Assembly (NCBI GenBank): GCA_016839865.1
Contig: JAEOTN010000276.1
Location: 1-7,322 of the forward strand
DNA length: 7,322 nt
DNA from: Promethearchaeota archaeon
GTDB lineage: Archaea > Asgardarchaeota > Lokiarchaeia > Sigynarchaeales > MK-D1
Direction: 5' to 3'
The notes beneath the pieces are model-generated. The model saw only the letters and a program-made list of their open reading frames with translations. It had not been told where the DNA came from and made no database searches. Positions 1 through 5,105 of the stretch are shown in pieces (the stretch's first letter is position 1; every line of letters begins with the position of its first letter). The translations under genes were made by a program, and so were the position numbers.

Positions 1-2
1 CA

Positions 3-89
3 ATAGGAGTATTTTTTGCAGTTCATTTCATCAAATTGCTGCGTCAAAGTCATGCATATCATGACCGGAAAAAAGAAGTTAAAAAGTGA
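3..89 (+). CDS. C-terminal end of an upstream protein, possibly membrane-anchored (partial)
   Basis: An open frame enters from the left edge and stops at TGA 87-89. The 28 visible residues start with a hydrophobic stretch (IGVFFAVHFIKLL) and end in a strongly charged tail (HDRKKEVKK). This is the usual look of a last transmembrane helix followed by a short basic cytoplasmic tail. A T8 tract at 113-120 lies 24 bases after the stop and could end its transcript. No family can be named from so few residues. The frame could be fortuitous, because the other two + frames stop at 4-6 and 62-64. Confidence 0.5.
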   Translation: MGVFFAVHFIKLLRQSHAYHDRKKEVKK

Positions 90-114
90 TTTCATGAAAT
101 TTATGAATCGGATT

Positions 115-152
115 TTTTTTATATCCAGAAAACATCCTCAATATGTGGATAT
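115..152 (+). promoter_or_regulatory. Candidate TATA region with inverted repeat before the zinc-ribbon gene
   Basis: A TATA-like string (TTTTTATAT) at 115-123 lies about 33-40 bases before the ATG at 156, which suits an archaeal promoter with a very short leader. An inverted repeat, ATATCCA (121-127) and TGGATAT (146-152), overlaps it and ends three bases before the ATG. It could be an operator or a hairpin over the start. The assignment rests on position and base pattern only. Confidence 0.3.
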
Positions 153-155
153 TTT

Positions 156-545
156 ATGGCAAAAAAATTCTTAAAATGTACGAAATGCAAGTATGCATTT
201 TCTCTACGGCAATCTGAAGATATTGAGAAATTAACATGTCCGTATTGTGGTAGAAAAAACCCTAAAGAATTATTTGAAGAGTTGTCCGAAACAGAATTTG
301 GAAATGGCTACAAATTATCGCTAGATGAGTTCAAACATGTATTGAAAGATGCAAGTAAATCCATGATCAGGGCATTTTTCCGAAAAAATAGTGATATATA
401 CAGCATTGAAATCAATAAGAAAGGGTATGTTTTTAGAGATAATGAGAGTGTGGAACAAGCAGTTGAGGTTGTTCATTTTGCTATTCAAAATGATTTAGTT
501 TTGCAAAGAAAATTCTATGAAATCTATAATGAACTGTATCGTTGA
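156..545 (+). CDS. Small zinc-ribbon protein of unknown function
   Basis: A 129-residue protein starting at ATG 156 and stopping at TGA 543-545. The N-terminus carries two CxxC knuckles, C8-x2-C11 and C28-x2-C31 (CTKC and CPYC, the latter followed by GRKNP). These are expected to bind one zinc ion in a rubredoxin-like or zinc-ribbon fold. The remaining ~90 residues are mixed charged and aromatic, with no recognisable catalytic motif and no membrane segment, and look like a small soluble alpha/beta domain. Zinc-ribbon fusions of this size are common in archaea among putative DNA- or RNA-binding proteins, but no nucleic-acid partner can be inferred here. It does not appear operonic with acs, which has its own promoter-like region about 160 bases downstream. 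The function is not known to me; that it is a real gene is likely from the paired knuckles and upstream TATA. Confidence 0.75.
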   Translation: MAKKFLKCTKCKYAFSLRQSEDIEKLTCPYCGRKNPKELFEELSETEFGNGYKLSLDEFKHVLKDASKSMIRAFFRKNSDIYSIEINKKGYVFRDNESVEQAVEVVHFAIQNDLVLQRKFYEIYNELYR

Positions 546-691
546 TTCTTCACATTAGCGTTCTGAAAAAGTAGACAAAATGTCATTTGGGTAAATTTCC
601 CCTATTTTTGTAATCCTTAATTCCCCCAAGTTTCCCCGTAATGAATTACACTGAAAAAATTTTTATTATATTCAACAAAAACAAAAACAAC

Positions 692-716
692 TTTTTTATA
701 AAGATTATTTATAAAT
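692..716 (+). promoter_or_regulatory. Candidate TATA boxes of acs
   Basis: Two overlapping TATA-like strings, TTTTTTATAAAG (692-703) and TTTATAAA (708-715), lie in a very AT-rich stretch upstream of acs. The second is about 37-44 bases before ATG 752, placing a transcription start near 735-742 and leaving a leader of about 10-15 bases. The first would start transcription near 724. No Shine-Dalgarno sequence is seen before 752, consistent with a short-leader archaeal mRNA. Confidence 0.45.
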
Positions 717-729
717 TTTCGATCGAAAA
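716..729. promoter_or_regulatory. Perfect 14-bp palindrome (candidate operator) between TATA and acs start
   Basis: TTTTCGATCGAAAA at 716-729 is identical to its own reverse complement. It begins directly after the proximal TATA string and ends 22 bases before ATG 752. A dimeric regulator bound here would overlap the RNA polymerase footprint, so repression of acs is the simplest reading. The regulator is not identified in this window. Confidence 0.4.
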
Positions 730-751
730 ATTTTGAAATGTGATATATACT

Positions 752-2788
752 ATGTCTGAAACTGATACAAATAAAGAAAAACAGAAGAAATACTATCCAA
801 ATCCCGAATTGGCAACCAATGCTCGAGTCAAGAACATGGAGGAATACAAAACCATGTGGAAAGAGAGTGTTGAGAATCCTGAAGCGTTCTGGGATAAGGA
901 AGCCAAAATGGTCGAATGGGATACCCCATACAACAAGGTGTGGAGCGGTAAGACCGACGACGATTTTATTGGTAAATGGTACGAAGGCGGTAAATTGAAC
1001 GTTACTAATAACGGAATTGACCGTTGGATTAAAGCTGGTTATGGAGACGAAACCGCACTCATTTGGGTTGCAGAAACCGAGAAAATCGCTGATGGTGTCG
1101 TTACATACACATATAAGACACTGCTAGCAGCAGTGAACAAAGCTGCAAATGCATTGAAATCCTTAGGTATTGGAAAAGGTGATCGAGTCTGCCTTTGGAT
1201 GCCTATGATTGACCAATTAGCAATCGTTATGCTTGCATGTGCTCGAATCGGCGCTATCCACTCCATTGTGTTCGGTGGGTTCTCAGCAGAATCTGTAAAA
1301 GACCGAATTGACGACAGTGAATGTAAAGTTTTAGTTGTAACTGATGAAGTGCGACGAGCAGGTCGACCTCGACCAATGAAAAATAAATTGGAAGGGATCA
1401 TTGAAACCTGCCCAAGCATTACTGCAGTAGCAGTAGTTAAGTTAACTGGTGGAGAAACCTACAAATACGAGAAAGATGTCGACTTCACCGCTTTAATGGC
1501 AGAACAATCTGAAGATTGTCCATATGAACCTATGGATTCTGAAGACCCATTGTTCATCTTATACACCTCTGGAACCACTGGTAAACCAAAAGGTGCAGTA
1601 CACACAATTGGAGGATTCTTAGTATACGGAATGTCCACAAACAAATATGTCTGGGATTATTCCTGCTTGTTAGACTTGAAGGGTGTAGAACCAAAAGACC
1701 GTGATGTCTGGTATTGTACAGCAGACATTGGATGGATTACAGGACACACACAAATCATCTATGCTCCATTAGCATTAGGTGCAATCACCGTTATGTATGA
1801 AGGTGTACCAACTTGGCCACACGCTGGTCGATTCTGGGAACTTTCCCAAGAATTAGGAGTAACTCACTTCTATACCGCACCCACCGCAATCCGTGCTTTA
1901 ATGTCCAAGGGCGACGAGCATGTAACTAAGTGGGACTTGTCCAAAATTAAGATGTTGGGTACTGTGGGCGAGGTATGCAACTGGCCGGAGTGGAAATGGT
2001 ATTGGGATGTAGTAGGTAATGGCTCTGGTGGTGAAAAACCAACTGGTCGACCAATTGTTGACAGTTATTGGCAAACCGAAACCGGTAGTTACATGATGGT
2101 TAACTTAGGTCCAATTACGCCTATGAAACCAGGCTCATGCACCTTCCCGTTCTTCGGAATCAATCCAGTATTGTTAGATGATAACGGTGATAAAGTAACC
2201 ACTCCAATGACACAAGCCTATTTCGCTTATGACATGCCATGGCCGGGAATCATGAGAACTGTTTGGGGAGATCACGACAGATTCTTACAAACATACTTCT
2301 CCAAGTTCAAGGGTCACTACTTCACAGGAGACTACGCTCAAATTGATGCAGAAGGATACTACTTCATCTTAGGTCGTTCTGATGATGTTATCAAGGTATC
2401 TGGTCACCGATTGGGATCTGCTGAAGTTGAAGCCGCAGTGAACTCTCATCCAAAAGTCGCAGAGACTGCTGTATGCCCATATCCACACCCTGTAAAGGGA
2501 TCTACGATTTTCGCATACGTCACTTTGATGACTGGAGTAGAGGAAACACCCGAATTGAAGAAAGAGATTCAGAAACACGTCCGAGCAGTCGCTGGGCCTG
2601 CAGTTTATCCTGAAATCATCTTGTTCACCTCGGCATTACCAAAGACACGATCTGGTAAAATTATGCGACGAGTCTTGAAAGCAATCGCAACCCAAGGAGA
2701 TATCGGTAACACAATGACGTTAGCGAACCCAGAAGTTGTCGAGGGCTTGATTGAAGACCGCAAGAAATTAGGCGAAATTAAATTCTAA
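752..2788 (+). CDS. acs: Acetyl-CoA synthetase, AMP-forming
   Basis: Activates acetate with ATP to acetyl-AMP and transfers the acetyl group to CoA, feeding acetate into central metabolism; expected to be cytosolic. I start at ATG 752 (678 residues). A GTG at 740 is in frame but adds only four residues. ANL-superfamily motifs appear in order: P-loop YTSGTTGKPKG (271-281), WITGH (328-332), VGEVCN (405-410), the adenine/acetate motif DSYWQTETG (437-445), GDYA with hinge-side Asp527, GRSDDVIKVSGHRLG, and PKTRSGKIMRR (630-640). Lys636 is the catalytic C-terminal lysine, the residue acetylated in bacterial Acs. Trp440 matches the Trp that restricts bacterial Acs to acetate, so acetate or another very short acid is the likely substrate. 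The protein is somewhat longer than typical Acs, with apparent inserts before WYCTADIGW and before PIVDSYWQ. Its own T-rich terminator follows. Its 3' end is copied downstream several times. Confidence 0.96.
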   Translation: MSETDTNKEKQKKYYPNPELATNARVKNMEEYKTMWKESVENPEAFWDKEAKMVEWDTPYNKVWSGKTDDDFIGKWYEGGKLNVTNNGIDRWIKAGYGDETALIWVAETEKIADGVVTYTYKTLLAAVNKAANALKSLGIGKGDRVCLWMPMIDQLAIVMLACARIGAIHSIVFGGFSAESVKDRIDDSECKVLVVTDEVRRAGRPRPMKNKLEGIIETCPSITAVAVVKLTGGETYKYEKDVDFTALMAEQSEDCPYEPMDSEDPLFILYTSGTTGKPKGAVHTIGGFLVYGMSTNKYVWDYSCLLDLKGVEPKDRDVWYCTADIGWITGHTQIIYAPLALGAITVMYEGVPTWPHAGRFWELSQELGVTHFYTAPTAIRALMSKGDEHVTKWDLSKIKMLGTVGEVCNWPEWKWYWDVVGNGSGGEKPTGRPIVDSYWQTETGSYMMVNLGPITPMKPGSCTFPFFGINPVLLDDNGDKVTTPMTQAYFAYDMPWPGIMRTVWGDHDRFLQTYFSKFKGHYFTGDYAQIDAEGYYFILGRSDDVIKVSGHRLGSAEVEAAVNSHPKVAETAVCPYPHPVKGSTIFAYVTLMTGVEETPELKKEIQKHVRAVAGPAVYPEIILFTSALPKTRSGKIMRRVLKAIATQGDIGNTMTLANPEVVEGLIEDRKKLGEIKF

Positions 2789-2815
2789 GTTTCTAAACTC
2801 TATATTTTTATTTTT
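2737..2815 (+). repeat. acs-tail repeat, copy A (parent, inside the intact gene)
   Basis: The last ~17 codons of acs, its stop codon (2786-2788) and the first ~27 bases of its 3' UTR. It shares a 31-base exact run (2737-2767) with copy B at 4163-4193. The segment after the stop, TAAGTTTCTAAACTCTAT, is also identical in copies B and D. In the final seven codons copy A uses different synonymous codons (TTA GGC GAA ATT) from copies B, C and D (CTC GGA GAA ATC), so B-D are closer to each other than to A. Confidence 0.85.
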
Positions 2816-2820
2816 TTTAT
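2789..2820 (+). terminator. T-rich terminator of acs
   Basis: Directly after the acs stop the sequence becomes T-rich, with T5 and T9 tracts ending near 2819 and no strong hairpin. This is the usual archaeal intrinsic terminator pattern. The same element is repeated after the downstream acs-tail copies. Confidence 0.6.
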
Positions 2821-2826
2821 CTCTGT

Positions 2827-2970
2827 GATGCAGAAGTAAGTTATCGTATTCTCACTAATTTTCATTAAATACTGATCATCTTTGATAATCATAATAATAT
2901 TGAAGGAAGTGCGGTTACACCCAGTGAAGGGTGCTACGATCCTGTGAGAAAAAAGTCGAGGGCTTTGAGT
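2827..2970 (+). pseudogene. Decayed acs-like remnant 1
   Basis: Short stretches match acs in the same order, with deletions between them. Codons 2827-2853 read DAEVSYRIL against DAEGYYFIL of acs. Bases near 2873-2889 resemble the SDDVIK segment. Bases 2904-2915 read EGSAV-like codons against AETAV. Bases 2918-2941 read HPVKGATI against HPVKGSTI, with most changes at third codon positions. Bases 2955-2965 (GTCGAGGGCTT) equal the acs VEGL codons. Frames shift between blocks: only one base remains between the AV and HP codons where acs has twelve. No single block is long, so the call rests on colinearity and the codon-position pattern. It most likely derives from a former second acs gene, now dead. 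Confidence 0.65.
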
Positions 2971-2989
2971 AAAAAAAAATAATTTTTTT
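2971..2989. terminator. Possible bidirectional A/T-tract terminator
   Basis: A9 (2971-2979) and T7 (2983-2989) are separated by three bases, giving a T tract on each strand. It could stop readthrough from acs on + and from the CMD gene on minus, whose stop is about 50 bases to the right. It is a weak call based on composition only. Confidence 0.3.
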
Positions 2990-3040
2990 GGTGATTAGCT
3001 TCATGAGGAGCTTGATGCATGTTTAAATTGATAAGGAATA

Positions 3041-3382
3041 TTAAGCAACACCAAGATCGTCCAATGCTTTCATAACATTTTCAACATACATCAACGAAGG
3101 ACCCCCACCCATAGTAATCGCAACTTCACAAGCTTCGAGTATTTCTTGCCTGGTAGCTCCTAGTTCTACAGCATTCTTGACATGCCATGGGATGCACCTA
3201 TCACACTGGGCTTTCACCGACACTGCAATTCCAATAAGTTGTTTAAATTTTCCTGACAATACACCAGGTTTTTTTCCTTGTTTCGATAAATTCATATACG
3301 CTGACATGAAGTCAGAGTCTTGCTGTCTCATATTCACCAGATGTGTATTTATTCTCTTCAATACTTCTTTTTGATCTTCCAT
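3041..3382 (-). CDS. Carboxymuconolactone decarboxylase / AhpD-like protein
   Basis: A 113-residue single-domain protein of the CMD family, close to the usual length. The central motif AQCDRCIPWHVKNA places Cys60, Cys63 and His67 as in the AhpD-type C-x2-C-x3-H active site. This suggests thiol-based redox activity, such as reducing peroxides or a protein disulfide, and not decarboxylation. The helical segment after it (ELGATRQEILEACEVAITMGGGPSLMYV) is the typical second half of the fold. No signal peptide is seen. It lies 77 bases downstream of the DUF302 gene on the same strand with no obvious promoter between, so the two are probably co-transcribed. The physiological substrate cannot be told from sequence; members range from peroxidase partners to enzymes of aromatic breakdown, and the CxxC favours the redox group. 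Confidence 0.9.
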   Translation of the reverse strand: MEDQKEVLKRINTHLVNMRQQDSDFMSAYMNLSKQGKKPGVLSGKFKQLIGIAVSVKAQCDRCIPWHVKNAVELGATRQEILEACEVAITMGGGPSLMYVENVMKALDDLGVA

Positions 3383-3459
3383 TTTTTAATTCACACCAAT
3401 AAGTTTGTCAAATCCGTCGCGATTTTAGTATTTTGGATTCCGAATTGATATCTTAGATT

Positions 3460-3855
3460 TTAAATCCTGTCCCAAAGTTTCTGCACAGCATCTTCTGTTT
3501 TTTTAATTATAGGTTTCATCGCTTCTGGGTCCGCAAATCCTACTTCAGCAGCCATTGCCATTGTCGAGGTGTACGCTAGAACAACTTTTTCTTCATCTTC
3601 GAACACAATAAAACTACATGGGAAGAGAAGAGCAACCTTCCACGATATGTCTAATGCGGCTTTAGCAAAAGCGGCCCTACAAGCTAATATACCTGTGTAG
3701 CGGGGGTACGAGTCCAACCCCAGTTTCATTTTGAGTAATTTATCAATTTCTTTGGTTACCATCACAGTGAATCCTTCTTCTGCTAGTAGTTTTTCAACTC
3801 TTGTCACAGCATCATCAAAGTTCATGTGTAATTCTTTTCTTAGGAAATCTGCCAT
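3460..3855 (-). CDS. DUF302 family protein
   Basis: I choose ATG at 3855-3853, giving 131 residues. The frame stays open to a TTG at 3915, but that extension crosses a run of twelve A and overlaps a TATA-like element. DUF302 hallmarks are seen in order: an N-terminal FDDAVTRVEKLLAEEGFTV helix-strand, a K-x-ID-x-LLKMKLG segment, YTGILACRAAFAKAAL with one cysteine, the hydrophobic LLFPCSFIVFED strand with a second cysteine, and STMAMAAEVG before the final helix. The family forms small soluble alpha/beta dimers. No enzymatic activity is firmly established, though members often sit near redox or sulfur-handling genes. The adjacent AhpD-like gene downstream fits that pattern. Confidence is high in the family and low in any role. 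Confidence 0.88.
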   Translation of the reverse strand: MADFLRKELHMNFDDAVTRVEKLLAEEGFTVMVTKEIDKLLKMKLGLDSYPRYTGILACRAAFAKAALDISWKVALLFPCSFIVFEDEEKVVLAYTSTMAMAAEVGFADPEAMKPIIKKTEDAVQKLWDRI

Positions 3856-3888
3856 ATTTCTCACGTTTTTTTTTTTTGAAATTATTAT

Positions 3889-3900
3889 AGTTAAATATTC
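3889..3900 (-). promoter_or_regulatory. Candidate TATA box of the DUF302-CMD unit
   Basis: On the minus strand the string GAATATTTAAC lies 35-45 bases before the ATG at 3855, which would place transcription start near 3865. It supports the ATG start over the longer TTG version, in which this element would lie inside the coding region. Confidence 0.4.
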
Positions 3901-4048
3901 TTTTAACTTACCCAAGATAAACCCACTTCTTTATTTTAAAATCTCTTTTTTACGTTCTGCGAATTATTTAACTGAAATAAATCCAAAAGATGAATTATTA
4001 GTCTTCAAGTACAAAAAATGTATTGGAATACGGTGGGATCGAGATTCG

Positions 4049-4214
4049 TTGGTGTACTCTTTTGGTGCAGTACCTGCATGGAAAGATCATGGGACGAATC
4101 TTGGAAGCCATCGTAATTCAAGGTGATATTGGTAAAACAATGACTTTAGCCAATCCTGAAGATGTCGAGGGCTTGATTGAAGACCGCAAGAAACTCGGAG
4201 AAATCAAGTTCTAA
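4049..4214 (+). pseudogene. acs remnant 2: frameshifted C-terminal fragment (acs-tail copy B)
   Basis: From about 4049 the codons LVYSFGAVP parallel ILFTSALP of acs. After 4075 about eight bases are lost compared with acs (the KTRS codons), shifting frame. From 4080 the frame reads GKIMGRILEAIVIQGDIGK, continues TMTLANPEDVEGLIEDRKK and ends LGEIKF-stop at 4214. Against acs the last 44 residues differ at only about seven positions, and the final seven codons differ only synonymously (CTC GGA GAA ATC AAG). That pattern shows derivation from a once-selected acs paralogue and not a very recent copy of the present acs. Only about a quarter of the C-terminal AMP-binding subdomain is present and the core domain is absent, so it cannot be an active enzyme. 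It lies upstream of and divergent to the DUF302 gene. A short open frame starting at 4023 covers it, but I see no promoter or reason to think it is translated. Confidence 0.88.
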
Positions 4215-4243
4215 GTTTCTAAACTCTATTTTTTTTATTTTTT
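4190..4243 (+). repeat. acs-tail repeat, copy B core with T-rich 3' UTR
   Basis: The last eight codons of remnant 2, its stop, and the UTR with T8-A-T6. Over 53 bases it differs from copy D (6431-6483) at only two positions, including the non-coding part. It likely still acts as a + strand terminator. Confidence 0.85.
4215..4243 (+). terminator. T-rich terminator copied from acs
   Basis: After the remnant 2 stop the sequence repeats the acs 3' UTR and then runs T8 (4229-4236), A, T6. It may insulate the methyltransferase gene from readthrough. Confidence 0.5.
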
Positions 4244-4382
4244 CCAATTTTTTACGTTTGTATAACTACTTTTAATAAGTCGTGCTTTTTGCATCGTATC
4301 TCAATATGTGTCATTTAAGAAATAATATTGTAGCATTGACAAACATCACAGATTTATCAGCCCTATTCACTTGTATTGTCTT

Positions 4383-5021
4383 ATGAATAAGGATCCTAGG
4401 GATATCGTACGAGAGGGATATGACGAAATAGCTGAACATTATGATGATTGGAGTAGACCAAGCTCAGAACTCAGTAATGAAGATGAATTTGATGAGTTCC
4501 TGAGTCACTTAGAATCCGGTAGCCATATCCTAGACGTTGGTTGCGGATCCGGCGTAGTTACCCGATATCTTATCGAGAAAGGCTATCAAGTAACAGGCAT
4601 TGATATCTCTCAGAAAATGCTTGATTTAGCTAAACATCGTGTACCTGAAGCGACCTTTAAGATTGGAGATATGACCAAACTAGAGTTCGATGATAGTTCA
4701 TTCAATGGCATCGTTTCAACATATGCAGTCTTTCATATTCCGAGATCTGAACATTCCAAACTCTTTCTGGACTTTCGTCGAATTCTTAAGAAGAGAGGAG
4801 TCCTCTTATTCAGTGTAGGAGCAAATCCTGAAGGTACTGATGGAGTATGGGACTGGGATGTTGGGAATGGTGTTCCTATGTTCTGGAGTTTCTATAGTCC
4901 GGAGAAGACTGTTGAATTACTCAAGTCTGCAGATTTCGAGATCATTTTCGAAAGAAGTGTTGAAATTCGAACTGAGACTGATATTGAAACTCATTACTGG
5001 ATTCTTGCAAGAGCCAAGTAA
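4383..5021 (+). CDS. Class I SAM-dependent methyltransferase
   Basis: A 212-residue protein from ATG 4383; the frame extends four codons further up to a TTG at 4371, which I consider less likely. The SAM-binding Rossmann motifs are clear: motif I HILDVGCGSGVVTRYL with DVGCGSG at 51-57, the acidic end of strand 2 in GIDIS (Asp74), and GDMTKLEF (Asp96) for the adenine contact. These are followed by FNGIVSTYAVFHIP at the active-site strand and a FRRILKKRGVLLFSV strand-helix. The N-terminus (REGYDEIAEHYDDW) is the usual lid helix of UbiE/type-11 small-molecule methyltransferases. The acceptor is unknown; the family covers quinones, lipids, small metabolites and arsenite, and I see no arsenite-type cysteine set. 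An AT-rich gap of about 140 bases precedes it, including ATTTATCA about 25-30 bases before the ATG as a possible TATA box. Its stop codon abuts an acs-tail fragment. Confidence 0.9.
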   Translation: MNKDPRDIVREGYDEIAEHYDDWSRPSSELSNEDEFDEFLSHLESGSHILDVGCGSGVVTRYLIEKGYQVTGIDISQKMLDLAKHRVPEATFKIGDMTKLEFDDSSFNGIVSTYAVFHIPRSEHSKLFLDFRRILKKRGVLLFSVGANPEGTDGVWDWDVGNGVPMFWSFYSPEKTVELLKSADFEIIFERSVEIRTETDIETHYWILARAK

Positions 5022-5087
5022 GGTGATACAGTGTGATACTCAAACACTCGGAGAAATCAAATTCTAAGTTTCTTTATTCTATTTTTT
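5020..5087 (+). repeat. acs-tail repeat, copy C (residual fragment and T-rich UTR)
   Basis: Bases 5044-5087 hold ACACTCGGAGAAATC, AAATTC, the stop TAA (5065-5067) and a UTR like that of acs, slightly diverged (TTTCTTTATTCTATTTTTT). The coding part reads LGEIKF-stop. The bases just before, AAGGTGATA at 5020-5028, resemble the acs codons for QGDI, so this copy may be an acs tail with its middle deleted. It starts in the very bases that form the methyltransferase stop codon. It lies between the convergent ends of the methyltransferase and reductase genes. Confidence 0.75.
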
Positions 5088-5105
5088 ACAATATCTATAG
5101 AGTTT

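Noticed and set aside
546..691. A gene or RNA in the gap before acs
   Set aside because: Only short AT-rich sequence with a weak TTAATTC/GAATTA inverted repeat; no open frame or RNA fold that I can support.
740..751. GTG start adding four residues to acs
   Set aside because: The ATG at 752 gives a normal N-terminus (MSETDTNKEK) and fits the TATA spacing better; nothing supports the GTG.
1039..1644. Minus-strand frames within acs
   Set aside because: They are antisense shadows of the strongly conserved acs coding sequence and have no motifs of their own.
3856..3915. N-terminal extension of the DUF302 gene from a TTG at 3915
   Set aside because: It crosses a run of twelve A, overlaps the best TATA-like element and is not needed for the DUF302 domain, which begins at the ATG at 3855.
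4023..4079. A new small gene starting at 4023 that includes the acs tail
   Set aside because: Homology to acs explains the 3' part, the 5' part is out of frame with that homology before 4076, and no promoter was found.
3731..4126. 131-residue + strand frame opposite DUF302
   Set aside because: It is antisense to a well-supported gene, rich in Ser/Phe low-complexity sequence, and ends inside the acs remnant in the wrong frame.
4840..5067. 75-residue frame overlapping the methyltransferase and ending in TLGEIKF
   Set aside because: It is an out-of-frame shadow of the methyltransferase that happens to run into the acs-tail copy. The ending is informative for the repeat but does not make it a gene.
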